A stretch of DNA of 64,000 nucleotides from Notolepis coatsorum (Eukaryota > Chordata > Actinopteri > Aulopiformes > Paralepididae): the NCBI GenBank assembly GCA_963971535.1, contig OZ020589.1, forward strand, positions 82,794,860 through 82,858,859, in the 5' to 3' direction. Shown here in pieces: positions 23,025 through 34,180 of this stretch (position 1 is its first letter; every line of letters starts with the position of its first letter). The position numbers and the translations under genes were made by a program. Under the pieces are notes generated by a model. It worked only from the letters and a program-made list of their open reading frames with translations. It had not been told where the DNA came from and did no database searches.

Positions 23025-25929
23025 TCAGGATCCTAGCAGTGCTGTTTTGGATACATTGTAGCCTTTGGATGTTCTTGCTAGGGATCCCGATGAGGAGTGC
23101 GTTTTGCAGTAATCCAGCCTGGAGGAGACAAAGGTGTGGATGAGCTTTTCGGCATCTGACAGAGTGAGTGAGGGGCGACGTTTGGCGATGTTCCTAAGGT
23201 GGTAGAAGGAGTTTTTGTACAATTGATTTATGTGCGCCTCAAAGGTCAGGTGAGGGTCCATTTTTACCCCTAGGTTGGTGATTGTTGGTGACAGGGTGAT
23301 GTTTTGGCTGGAAAAAGTGATGGTGGTGATGGTGGATGAGCGAACCTGCTGTGGGGTGCCAATAATAATGGCTTCAGTTTTAGAACTGTTTAAATGTAGG
23401 AAGTTGTGCTTCATCCACACCTTGGTCTCCTCAAGGCAGGTGGTCAGAGTGGAAGATGGCAGAACTGTGGATGGGGAAGGGTTTATTTTTAGGTAGAGTT
23501 GGGTGTCATCAGCGTAGCAGTGGAATGATATTCCATGCCAGCTGATGACAGAGCCAAGGTGGAGCATGTAGAGGGTGAATAGGGTGGGGCCGAGGACTGA
23601 TCCTTGTGGGACACCACAGGTGACATGATGGGTGTCAGACCTTGCCTCTCCCAAGGAGACATACTCCATTCTCCCGGTGAGGTAAGATCTGAACCAATCA
23701 AGGACAGTCTGACAGTCTGATGGTGGATTGAAGCCGGTGGAGGAGGATGTCATGATCGACGGTGTCGAAAGCTGCTGTGAGGTCAAGGAGGATGAGGAGG
23801 GAAGGAGAGCCAGCATCAGCCATCATCAGTAGGTCGTTGGTGACCCTGACCAGGGCAGTTTCGGTGCTGTGGCCAGAGCGGAAACCTGACTGGAACTTCT
23901 CGAGAAGTTGGTTCGAGTTTAGGTGGTCCTGAAGCTGAGCGGCAACTACCTTCTCCAGCACCTTGGACAGGAATGGGAGGTTGGATATGGGTCTGTAGTT
24001 GGCCAAGCTTTCCGGGTCTAGGGAGTTTTTTTTTAATTAGTGGTTTTATGACTGCAGTTTTAAGGGCAGAGAGAGAACATGGCCAGCCTGGAGAGAGAGG
24101 TTTATGACCTTGGTTATGAGAGGGCTCATAGCGACAATATTGTATTTCACCAGGGCTGAGGGAAAGGGGTCCAGGATACAAGTGGAGGCTTCATTTTCCT
24201 GACGATTTCCTCAACCTCTCGCTGTGTGATGATTGAAAAGCAGCAGAGAGGTTGAGTAGTCGCCGCCTGTGGGTCAACTGTTTGGACTGGAGGGGCTAGA
24301 GAGGAGGGAGCGGATGGTGTCAACTTTGGTCCTGAAGAAGGTGGCAAAGTTGCTACACTGTTCCTCAGAGGAGTCGGAGTGAAGTGATATTTGGGGTTTG
24401 AGGAGGTGGTTGATGGTGGAGAATAGTTGCTTGGAGTTTGCAGGACTGTCATTTATGATGGAGGAGTAGTACTGGGACCGTGTCAGTCTGAGGGATTTTG
24501 AATAGGCCTTCTGGTGTTCACGGTAGGCCAATTTGTGTACAGTGAGTCCTGAGACCTTGAGTCGCCGCTCAAGGACATGCCCAGCAGTCTTCATACCCCG
24601 CAGCTCGCTGGTGTACCAGGGGGCTGAGTGTGCAAAGGTGACTGTTTTGGATTTGACAGGGGCATGGAGATCCAGAAGACTGTTCAGGGATTTATTGTAG
24701 AAGTCCACTGACTCGGTTGCTGATGAGAAGTTGACAGAGGAGAGAAGCTGGAGGTCCAGTGTCATGGTGTCCGGGTTGATGTTTTTGAGGTTCCTGAAAC
24801 GGATTTGGCGCTTGGGCTTGTTGAGTGGAGACTGGAATGACAGCTCCATTGAGATGGTCTTGTGGTCAGTTACCCCCAGATCGTAGACTAGCAGGTTGTT
24901 GATGGGGGCGGAGTTTGTGATGATCAAGTCGAGCGTGTGGCCCTTTGCGTGTGTGGGGACATCAATGTGTTGTGTGAGGTTGAGGCAGTCCAGAAGTAGC
25001 AGAAACTAGGGCTGCACGATTTTGGGAAATAATGTAATTGCGATTTTTCTGATAGATATTGCGATTGCGATTACATTTGTGATTATATATAATTTTTTTC
25101 CCTAAGCAGCCCCACAGAGGTTTATTGAAAAATGCGGCTTGCATCTGGCCTACGCGTGGGTCTGTTCAGGACACCGAGCCTGAAAATGTTTATTTTTACC
25201 TGGGAATCGATACTGGTACCCAACGCCACGGTACCTTTTTTTCTGTACTTTACTCTCCCTCTCTGAAGTCTAAACTTCACAACACAATCTAAAACCCCTT
25301 ACCTCCCTCTCCCAAACCGTTCCTACAACAATAACAACTTGCAAAGGAGATCTTGTATCTCAATGGGACTTCCTGGTTAAAATATGTTTTGTATTTAAAT
25401 TTTTTAAATAGCGATTTTTTTTGCGCTTTGCTAATTGCATCATTTCAAATTTCGATTTAAAATCGATTAATCGTTCAGCCCTAGCAGAAACTCAGCTGCA
25501 GGGTGGCAAAACGGCATGAATATTTAGATTTCCAAGGCAGGGGGGACAGTTCCAGTTCCTTTCTGTGAATAGCGGCTAAGCCGCTCCACCACGACCGGTG
25601 CTGCGCTCTTTCTCCAGGTAACTGTAGCCAGGAGGACAGGCTTCGTTTAGGGTGAAGTAAACATCTGGCTGGTGCCAGGTTTCAGTGAGACACATGACGT
25701 ATATCTCCTTGTCGATAATGTGGTCTTGTATGAAGGATGATTTATTATTGAGAGATTGTGTATTTAGAAGTTCTATTTTGACTTTTGGTAATGAGGTGAG
25801 TCTCTGTAAGGGCCGGAGTAGGCTAAAATCCACTCCACGATTTCTGAAATCCTTCGCGGGTTGTGATCTTGCGTTACTCCCCGTGGTATCATGCAGAGGT
25901 CTCGCAGGGTTTCCCCGGGCTACTAGCAC
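23025..25929 (-). pseudogene. LINE A endonuclease-reverse transcriptase, decayed
   Basis: Read on the minus strand from 25929, the endonuclease begins with LLNTQSLNNK and the LTETWH motif. It is interrupted by the MITE at 25007-25483 and resumes with LIITNSAPINNLL and VTDHKTI (the D-H catalytic segment). RT motifs follow: [49 protein letters not shown] (first catalytic Asp), [10 protein letters not shown] and CYADDTQLYL (catalytic Asp pair), then LGVKMDPHLTFEAHI. At least four frameshifts or stops separate these blocks. The order and motif forms are those of fish L2/CR1-group LINEs. No ORF1 was recognised. Confidence 0.85.
25007..25483. mobile_element. hAT-type MITE in LINE A endonuclease
   Basis: TAGGGCTGCACGATT and AATCGTTCAGCCCTA are near-perfect inverted ends, and the target duplication GCAGAAAC is perfect (24999-25006 and 25484-25491). 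The interior holds a block (GGTACC, CTGTACTTT, CTCCCAAACCG) also found near 43565-43700 and 47445-47475. Confidence 0.93.
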
Positions 25930-26562
25930 CAGCGGTCACAGAGCTCCGATGACGCGTCAGATCTGCGGCACGGCGACCGGCAGAACAGATTGATGGAATA
26001 GCTGTGTCCATGCTGGGAGTAAACAAACTTCTTCCGGGTGCTTCTGTGGATGTAACAAGGCCGACGAAGAAGTCCAAGTTGTTTTATTGTTGTGGCGAGC
26101 GTTGGGAAGTTGTGGTTGTTGAGGAGACTCAGGAGTTGCGGTATGGAGTATTTCAACATACCGGTGCCGAAACAGTTAGCCGAGTGCTAACTGTTAGCCA
26201 TGGAGGACTGCAGAGAGGAGATCCGGTTGTCGCTGCACAGAGCTGGAGTGCTAGTAGCCAGACGGACCAGGAGGGGAGTGGATGTCCGGGGGAGAAACAG
26301 GAGAGCTGAGATACCAGATGGAACAAAAGACGATCAGGTCATCGGGAGGGAGAGGGGCCGGCAGTCAGCTGGTGATCGGTAGCAGCGGAGTTTGGGCGAT
26401 GCAGGAGGAAGCTCTGACAGCCGTCAGATCAGTCGAAAACCGTGCAATAATCCCAAGGTAAGACACTTTGAAACAATCTGACGTTTAGCTTGATTGTAGG
26501 GTGTAGACTACCACCACGTTTAGCCATGTATCTACAGCCAGATAATCGTCATATCAAACAAC

Positions 26563-26750
26563 CCTGGTCTTAGCTGTTGTTGTTAGCCGGGAGCTAGTTG
26601 TTGTTAGCCCTGGTCTTAGCTGTTGTTGTTACCGGGAGCTAGTTGTTGTTAGCCCTGGTCTTAGCTGTTGTTGTTAGCCGGGAGCTAGTTGTTGTTAGCC
26701 CTGGTCTTAGCTGTTGTTTTTAGCCGGGAGCTAGTTGTTGATTAGCCCTG
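26563..26750 (-). repeat. 46-bp tandem repeat in LINE A 5' region
   Basis: Four units containing TTAGCTGTTGTTGTTAGCCG and GGAGCTAGTTG lie upstream (LINE sense) of the endonuclease. The position suggests 5' UTR monomers, which in some LINEs carry the promoter; that role is inferred from position only. Confidence 0.75.
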
Positions 26751-27355
26751 GGCTGGATCCACAGAACTGGAGATGATCAGATGATTGAGGAAGGAGATGG
26801 AACTTGGAGAAATATCTCAATGGATGTTGAATAGGATTCAAATGATGGCGACAGCAGGAGGATAATCGGCCCGTGTTGTGTCAGTGTGTCAGTTGGTGTG
26901 TCAGTTGTGTCAGTTGGTGTGTCCGTTGGAGGCGAAAACAGCAGGTAGATGATGACAGCCGTCGAAAACACAGTAAACAAAAATTTATCCATATAGAGAT
27001 CAGAGTAAAAATCACAAAAAGTTAAAACATATACTTACAAACAATCTAAAAGTTCTCAGTTATTAATCTAAAAAGTTGGCTTTATATATAAATAAGATGT
27101 CAAATCAGACGGAGAAGCGGCGAACAACAAACGCCTGCGTCCTCTCTCGTCAGTTGCATTAAGTCGGTGCTTCTCAAACTTTTTCAGGCCCCCCCCCCCC
27201 CCCCCCCCTTTGGCGGACCAAAATATTTTGGGCCCCCCCCCCCCCAACAAAATAGTCATGAAATGGGCCATGTTTAAATTTATTGAAATAACACCAATAT
27301 CGTGTCCAATACACTCAAAGACTGTGCTTTTTCAAAAATAAGGACATCTTGTAAC

Positions 27356-28119
27356 TAGTGCTGTCAGGCGATTAAAAAAATTAATCTAATTAATTACAGG
27401 ATTTGTAATTAATTAATCTAATTAATCGCATTTTAATCGCATAACCATTTTATGCCTGATATTCTATATTATATAATCATATTTCAAATTGCATGTGTCC
27501 GGATGGCAGAATTCAGTACTGTATCTACAAAACCTTCTGTTTAATCATCTTCCATCTATTAATTTGCTTAGATTTTTCAGGTCTGGTCAATTTGAGCATG
27601 GTGTTATTCACAGTCAAAGATACAAAAAAAATTATTGATATTCTCATTTGGTTCATTACAATTTACTCAAAATAAAATTTTCATTCAATCAATCACCGCG
27701 CAGATTGATTGATTGAATGAAAATGTTATTAACAGATTGCAGAATGGGTACAATACAGTACGGCACACAATTGTTAAGGGGATGCAGACCAGGGTGCAAC
27801 TTGCACCGTGCAATCCATTCTTTGTGGATCTAGCCCACAGTATTTCTGACACTGGGAATACATTCCCTGAGATTCATAGATGTCCCTAGAATCAGATACC
27901 AAGAACATGCAAATGGACCATATTAAAAAATAAAAAAGTCTGTAAATGTGTATTCTACATTCTTATGGAATGAATGAGATACAAAAAAAATATTATTAAA
28001 AAAAAAAAAAAAAAAAAAAAAAACTTTTTTTTTGTAATTAATTTTGAGTTAATTTTCATAACGCGATAATTTGCTGTGTAATTAATTAATCTAATTAACG
28101 CGATAAACTGACAGCCCTA
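27356..28119. mobile_element. hAT-type MITE in the tandem array
   Basis: TAGTGCTGTCAGGCGATTAA and ATAAACTGACAGCCCTA are inverted ends, and CTTGTAAC flanks both sides (27348-27355 and 28120-28127). Because CTTGTAAC is also part of the surrounding tandem unit, the duplication is slightly less decisive than elsewhere. The interior contains a copy of repeat Q and part of a LINE D tail. Confidence 0.8.
27690..27838 (-). repeat. LINE D tail plus half of a foldback MITE
   Basis: ATGTTATTAACAGATTGCAG and the following LINE D 3' sequence run to about 27792 and are joined to CACCGTGCAATCCATTC and TTTGTGGATCTAGCCC. That is the right-arm arrangement of the palindrome at 35476-35867. The left arm is missing, so this looks like a truncated copy inside repeat Q. 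Confidence 0.65.
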
Positions 28120-28445
28120 CTTGTAACATTGCAATACAATTCAATGGACACTCAAGACTGCCTTTTCAAAAATAGAGACATCTTGTAACATTGCAATACA
28201 ATTCAATGGACACTCAAGACTGCTTTAAAAAAAAATTTAGATATCTTGTAACATTGCAATACAATTCAATGGACACTCAAGACTGCTTTTTCAAAAATAG
28301 AGACATCTTGTAACATTGCAATAAAATTCAAGGACACTGCTTTTTAAAAAATTTATAGAAAAACTTGTGAAAGAACTTGTGAAAGAACTTTGCAATTTGT
28401 GCAAAAAAGAGAAAATGTAAGTAAATTATGTGAGTCATCACAGCA

Positions 28446-28867
28446 TTAGTGGCTGCAATGAGCCTGTTTTGCACTGCACATCTTTTCAAAACGAGGTTGC
28501 AGGCTTGATACTGCCACTCTCAAGTCATGCTCAATGTTGAGCTTAGACCTGTGCTTTGTCTTCAGTGAAGCAACAGCTGAAAATCCAATCTCACAGAGAT
28601 AGGATGTGGCGAAGGGAAGAAGGACGCCCACAGCCCTATGAGTGGATGCTCCCTCTCCACACCAAGCCAGAATTCACTCAGTGTCTGAGCTGTAAACCTC
28701 AGCCTCAGGGTGGAGTCAGAGGTAATTTCCATGAGTTGCTCCTCTTCAGCAGAGCTGAAATCGGCAGGTGCTGCAGATAGAGATACTTTATTTGTAATTA
28801 ATTGCAAATTAAACACAACAAATTTCAGTTTTACAACAATCCACTCCAGCTAGATAGTAGCTTATTA

Positions 28868-28934
<67 letters not shown>

Positions 28935-30545
28935 ATAATGTACTACATAAATAAAATGTATGTAGCCTACAGCACAAATGTCATAATTAGTCAGTCAATA
29001 ACATAAAAATAATACCAACCTGCTGCATTGAATGGATCCACCACCCAGTCATACTGAGCACTGTTGTTAGGGAAGTATTAAAAAAAATCCTCTCAGGGAA
29101 GAGATGTGCTGCCTGAGACAGGGGATCACTGGTGACTTGAGAAACACTGCTTTCAGCAAACTCAGTCAGGTTCTCAAAGGCATCAGTCTGTTGTTCATCA
29201 AGGCGCCTGCCCCACATCTCCAGCTTTCGACTGAATGCAGTGATCTTGTTTGCCAGGTCAGGTAGGTATTTATCTTTGCCTTGAATTGAATTGAATAGAA
29301 TACTTTATTTAGATGTTTGCAGAAAAAAAATCACATGACAGTAAGTACAAGGTCAACTAAATAGGATAAAAAAAAAAAACAAGAAAGCCAATGGCTTGTT
29401 TCAATTGGGGTCCTTTTGTAATCAATTCATATTACATTTAGTGACAAACAGACAGACACTACTAAACTGAACAGCATACAGTTTAGAGTAGACATGACAG
29501 ATACTAGAAGACAAAAAATATCAACATATATACCTTGAAGCTGAAGGTTTAATTCATTCAGCTTTCCAAAGACATCGCTGAGATAGGCCAGTTTCATCAG
29601 AAATTGTTCATCATTGAACTTGCTTGCAGCTTCTTGCATGCTCTCCTCCAAGAACACCCGAATCTCCTCTCGTAGTTCAAAGACTCGCGACAACACTTTC
29701 CCTCGCGAGAGCCACCTTGCCTCGCTGTGAAACAGCACTGCAGAATGGTCAGCTCCCATCTCCTCACACAGCGCAGAGAACAGGCGCACTTTCAGGGGTT
29801 GGGTTTTGATGAAATTTACCACGTTTATAACTTCTGTCAAAACCTCATTCAGCTCAGGGCTAAGCTGTATTGACGCTAGCGCCTCTCTGTGAAGGACACA
29901 GTGCGTCCATTGCGCGTTTGGCGAGACCCCCTTGATGAGCGCCTGTAGCCCCCTCCTTTTCCCTGCCATGGCCTGCGCACTGTCAGAGCAAAAGCCCACA
30001 CAGTTCTCCCATTTCAGTCCATGTTCTGTCGGGTAACTGTCAATAATTTTGAAGAGCTCATCAGCTGTTGCTCTGTTTTTGACATATTTGCAAAACAGTA
30101 GATCTTCACTCAGTGACTGGGAATTTACAAAGCGAACATAGGAAATAAGCAAACAGTCTTTATTGCTGTCAGTGGCCTCATCCACTTGTATTGCAAAATG
30201 TTTGTCTTTCAGTGACTCCGTGAGTTGTTCTTCCAGATCATTCGAAATGTCACATACACGTCTTGCAATGGTGTCATTGGACAGGGTTAGGGGGGGATAC
30301 ACTTCAATTTTGCGGCGGTTGTCTCATCAATTATTGTGGACACCATATCAATATAGCAGCGGGGAGGATGAGATCCTCAGCTATCGTGTGTGGTTTCTTA
30401 CACGTGGCGATTCTGTATACGACCTTGTATGATGCCAGTTGTGCTTTGCTGTTCACTGATGCAGCTTTTACCATTTGCTTCTCCTGCTTACAGTATTCCT
30501 CAAGTTTTCTCTTAAAGAAGTCGAGTGGCTGGCTGGCTGACAGCT
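28446..30545 (-). pseudogene. hAT transposase (SCAND3/ZBED-like), nearly full catalytic region
   Basis: The largest open piece (30302-29525) holds FAIQVDEATDSNKDCLL (first catalytic Asp), CVGFCSDSAQAMAGKR (second), THCVLHREALAS (the C-x2-H pair) and the conserved HSEARWLSRGKVLSRVFELR. Upstream, in another frame (30545-30303), are AQLASYKV and PHTIAEDLILPA-like residues. Downstream pieces at 29280-28990 and 28816-28446 finish with the dimerisation motif YLCEIGFSAVASLKTKHRS...NIEHDLR. The N-terminal BED zinc finger is not found. Frameshifts, a stop and a LINE-tail insertion at 29285-29430 break the gene, so it should be inactive. Motif preservation is good enough that the insertion is not ancient. 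Confidence 0.85.
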
Positions 30546-31657
30546 TTTACTACCGTCTTGCCCAGCACGGAGAGCTGAATGAACCCAGAGCGAGAGCGGG
30601 GGGGCGTGACCGCGCGATTTGTTTTATGGGCGTGCGTTCAGCACATAAAAAACGCGTAAAAACACATTTCTCCCGGTCGCTCACGCCCCCCCTGTCATGC
30701 CTCTGCGCCCCCCCTGGGGGGGCGCGCCCCACACTTTGAGAAACACTGCATTAAGTTAACTCGTTATAGCCCGCCAATCGTTGGCCGCCAACAACAAGTA
30801 TACTCGTTATTATGATGGTTATTTCTTTTATTAGCTATTTCCATTCATAATTCATCCTGCTATGGTGTAGGACTGTGTTGCACTCTGTCTGAGACCACAA
30901 CGGTGCGATACCGCCGCCTAACGCCTTGTGGTCGTTATTGCACTCCATTCGAAACAATGTGGTTTGTTTTCCTGACCGAGCTGCAGCGTGCAGGCAGGGT
31001 CTAAACACTCCAGCAAGGCAAGCGCTCATAACGATGCATCGACGAGGCTCCACCGCCTGCCCGTTCATTTTCTTTGGTGGTAAACATGGGACACACTACC
31101 ACAACCAGTATTTGGAATGGCGATCAGATAATTGGATTATTCTTTTTGCAGTACATCATAGACAAGGTAAGGACTATATATTATCAATCTTGCATTGATC
31201 CGATAATGTTTTTCCCGCGATCGCAGCCTGTGTGTGTGTGCCGTTGGCTGCGATCAAAGCACGGAGGGCCAGTTTTCCCCCGTCCCCTTTCGTGCATGCA
31301 TGATGAAATATAATACCAATAATCTAGCGTTGATTTCAGGATTATTCAATAATCGGGCGAGAAATGGGAACGTGTTTAGTGAATTTCACTAAAGGGCTGT
31401 TTGACGGAGTTCCCTGGGATTACACAGGATCACTCTACAACTATACTCATATTCACCACGGTATAAAACGGAAATGTATGGATGAAAAAATAATCAGTTG
31501 ACCGGAAGAAACCCACTGACAATCGACAGCGTTATTAGATCCATAGCTATAATATAAAATATACTTTTAGCTCTACAAACAAGGTGAACGATTACATGGG
31601 GTTAATGGGTGGCATGGCCTATGCACTTCCCGGAAGGGGCGTGGCACTCAGTGTTAA

Positions 31658-32451
31658 TACAGATCATATCGACATCGGTAATATCGGTTATTGGCCATAA
31701 CAAATGCTAATATTGTATCGGCCAAAATCAGTTTTGTTACCAAAACACCACTCTTGCATTGATGCATTACAGAGGTATCCTTGGTCAAAATCCCACATTC
31801 TACATATATCCTTCATTAGAATGACAGTGGCTAACTTTTTCTTTCTCCAATATGGTAACATAGTCTCTCAATCAATTGACTGCCATGTCAGTCCCCCTTG
31901 TGCCTTCTGATGATTGAAAAGAGAAAACACTTTTGAGTCTCAAAAAACGTTTCCTCACAGCAGTGGAGTGAAGAAAGCATGCAGTAAAAAGTGGGACATG
32001 TACCTGTTTCAAAGTGGCACTAAAAAAATAAATAAATAAAAACTGTCATTCTAGCCCCTGCCTCTTTCCATCTGGTATGGTGTATGGTATTTCTGTAAGG
32101 CTAGACTGTAGAGAGGCCAGGATTAGCCTGACAGCTGGGTGAGCAGAAACTCTGAGAACCACTGAACTATCATCTGAGTCTGCGTTCCGACACTTTGACC
32201 CTACACTGTAAATACAATGCTGTCTCTTTGGTTGCTGTTGACACAAATATTATGGATGGCCACCTTTGACGCTCTTGTGATATCTGTATATATGACGATA
32301 TATCACAGCGACAGTTGTCATAGGAACAGATGCCATGAGGATCATTGTTTGCATTTTCATCCTTTTGGTTGAATTATGAGTTCCATATTGAGCTCCAACT
32401 CTGCATTTGTTTTATGAAGACAGACTGCCGAGGTAACATATTGTGGCAGCC
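31658..32451. other. Intronic sequence, no recognised element
   Basis: About 0.8 kb. A few ATATCGG-type words near 31665-31725 recall hAT MITE interiors, but no ends were found. Confidence 0.4.
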
Positions 32452-34180
32452 TTCAAGTTCAAGTTCAAGTTCTTTAATAGTTGTCATACAGAAGTACAGA
32501 ATACTTTCATACAAAATGCTTCTTACTGTTACGCTCCAGAGACTGTGCTAGACAAGATAGTATCAAATAACATAATAACATAATATAGCATGAATTTAGA
32601 AGAAGAAAATGAGGTCACAGTTGTTCGGTATAGACATATGTACAATGTTCTGAGTTACCATATAATATACAATACACAATACTATGCAGTGTACTAATGT
32701 ACAGTACTATCTAGTGCAAAGCAGAAATGGGATGAGGTACAATTTTAGGTACAATTTACAGTAAGGTGTACGAGTTGTAGTGCAATCCTTCATCCATAAA
32801 TATAAAGTGTGGGGAGTGGGTGCTACAGTGTGTTTGTTTAAAGTGGGTGTGTGCTATAAAGTGTGTGTAGTGGGTGCTACAGTGTGTTTGTTTAAAGTGA
32901 GTGTGTGCGTGTGGATGTGTGTGCTATGTGTGTTTGGTGGTTGTTGTTGTGTAGTGTTCATTCATTGTTCGTTTAGCAGCCTGATGGCCTGGGGATAGAA
33001 GCTACTTCTGAGTCTTTCTGTGCTCGCCTTGAGACTCCTGTATCGCTTGCCTGACGGCAGCAGTTCAAAGAGGCAGTTGTTCGGGTGGCTCGAGTCCTTA
33101 ATAATTCTCTTAGCCTTCCCCTTGCAACGCTTGTAGTAAATGTTCTGGAGGGTGGGGAGCCCCCCTCCAATTGTGCGTTCGGCTGAACGTGTCACTCTTT
33201 GTAGTCTGCTTTGGTCTTTTGCAGTGCTATTCCCAAACCAGGAGGTGATGTTGCCGGTCAAGATGCTCTCTATTGTACATGAGTAGAAGTTCTTAAGGAT
33301 CTTCTGGCTGACTTGGAACTTCCTTAGGCGCCTGAGGAAGTAGAGGCGTTGTCGTGCCTTCTTCACCACACTGTTAATGTGTATGGTCCATGTCAAGTCC
33401 TCGGATATGTGGGCTCCGAGGTACTTGAAGCTGTTGACTCTCTCAACCGGTGCCCCGTCGATGCTGAGGGGGCTGTAGTCCTTGACCCCCGACCTCCTGA
33501 AGTCCACAATCATCTCCTTTGTTTTGCTGACGTTCAGGGAGAGGCTGTTTTCCTGGCACCATCCCGCCAGGACCTTGACCTCTTCCAGGTAGGCCCTCTC
33601 GTCGTTGGCAGAGATCAGGCCCACCACCACTGTGTCGTCAGCAAATTTGACGATTGTATTGCTACTCCGCTGAGCCACACAGTCGTGTGTGTACAGGGAG
33701 TAGAGGAGGGGACTCAGAACACAGCCCTGGGGGGCCCCTATGTTGAGGGTGATGGATGAGGAGGTGCAGTTGCCTGCTCTCACCACCTGGGGTCTGCCAG
33801 TCAGGAAGTCCAAGACCCACTGGCAGAGGTCATAGCCCAAGCCCAGGTCCCTGAGCTTGGCTATGAGTATGGAGGGGACTATGGTATTGAATGCCGAGCT
33901 GTAGTCGATGAATAGCATTCTCACATAGTTCCCCTGCCTCTTGTCCAGGTGTGATGCTGCTGTGTGCAGCACATGGGATATGGCGTCCTCCGTGGACCTG
34001 TTGGGGCGGTATGCAAATTGCAGGGGGTCCATGTTGATGGGGAGGGAGGAGCAGATGTAGCCCTTTACTAGCTTCTCAAAGCACTTCATGGCTATGGAGG
34101 TGAGAGCTACAGGGCGGTAGTCGTTGAGGCAAGCAGGCTTGGATTTTTTGGGTACAGGGATAATAGTGGACTTCTTCAGG
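32452..34180 (-). mobile_element. Rex1/CR1-like LINE, 5'-truncated
   Basis: The plus-strand left end is (TTCAAG)n at 32452-32475, a short tandem tail as in CR1/Rex1-type LINEs. A 3' UTR of about 490 bp rich in GTGTGT words follows, then the RT frame. Homology ends near 34180, upstream of [20 protein letters not shown]. No convincing target duplication was found. Rex1 membership is inferred from the protein; the CR1/Jockey group is secure. Confidence 0.8.
32962..34147 (-). CDS. RT domain of Rex1/CR1-like LINE, open for 375 codons
   Basis: The frame from 34089 to 32962 is uninterrupted. Upstream in-frame codons to about 34147 add the [11 protein letters not shown] motif. Palm motifs are all present: [31 protein letters not shown] (first catalytic Asp), [33 protein letters not shown] (FADD variant of the catalytic pair), [15 protein letters not shown] and [14 protein letters not shown]. 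Thumb and C-terminal parts run to LNEQ and a stop. The endonuclease and start are missing, so it cannot act alone. An open frame this long is unusual among the LINEs here and suggests recent insertion. Confidence 0.85.

Larger units (their letters stand above)
27300..28345. repeat. 62-bp tandem array, split by a MITE
   Basis: Units containing TCTTGTAACATTGCAATAC, AATTCAATGGACACTCAAG and CAAAAATAGAGACA recur four times at 28120-28345, with one diverged unit at 27300-27355. The MITE at 27356-28119 separates the diverged unit from the rest. Confidence 0.8.
27165..30748 (-). mobile_element. hAT transposon with large transposase remnant
   Basis: The left end CGGTGCTTCTCAAACTTT and right end ACTTTGAGAAACACTG are inverted with a few mismatches. 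The target duplication CATTAAGT is perfect (27157-27164 and 30749-30756). It is inserted at the 5' edge of LINE A. Besides the transposase it carries a 62-bp tandem array, a nested MITE and two short insertions (about 28791-28935 and 29285-29430) that look like LINE 3' tails, judging from ATACTTTATTT followed by simple repeats. Confidence 0.9.
17120..30752 (-). mobile_element. LINE A, an L2/CR1-type LINE carrying three hAT insertions
   Basis: Segments 17121-17262, 22886-25006, 25484-27164 and about 30749-30752 form one minus-strand LINE of about 3.9 kb once the inserts are removed. Its 3' end is the (TAA)n run at 17121-17215 followed by the common fish L2-like end (GTGCTTTACA on the plus strand). 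The target duplication is ambiguous. AAGTTAA occurs at both edges. The 18-bp TGGCCGCCAAxAACAAGT also recurs (17103 and 30781, one mismatch), but that similarity may come from a repeat inside the P element. Confidence 0.7.
17094..31657 (+). mobile_element. P-family TTAA MITE, copy P3, split by a 13.6-kb nest
   Basis: The left terminus TTAACACAATGGCC (17094) and right terminus GGCACTCAGTGTTAA (31643-31657) belong to one P element. Body landmarks resume at about 30757 (CGTTATTATGATGG, then TTTCTTTTATTAGC), followed by AATGGCGATCAGATAATTGG near 31118, the GGTAAG at 31166-31171 and CTCTACAAACAAGGTGA near 31570. All intervening sequence is LINE A with its own insertions. Alignment with copy P4 indicates the LINE entered between two similar subterminal blocks of P3. 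Confidence 0.6.

Noticed and set aside
26563-26750. CRISPR-like array
   Set aside because: Units are contiguous 46-bp tandem repeats without unique spacers, in vertebrate intron DNA within a LINE.
17103-30798. 18-bp TGGCCGCCAAxAACAAGT as the definite target duplication of LINE A
   Set aside because: Copy P4 has two similar subterminal blocks, so the two occurrences may be an internal repeat of the P element; AAGTTAA is an equally good candidate. Left unresolved.
32455-32475. (TTCAAG)n as an independent microsatellite
   Set aside because: Its position at the 3' end of a Rex1/CR1-like LINE fits the element's own tail repeat better.
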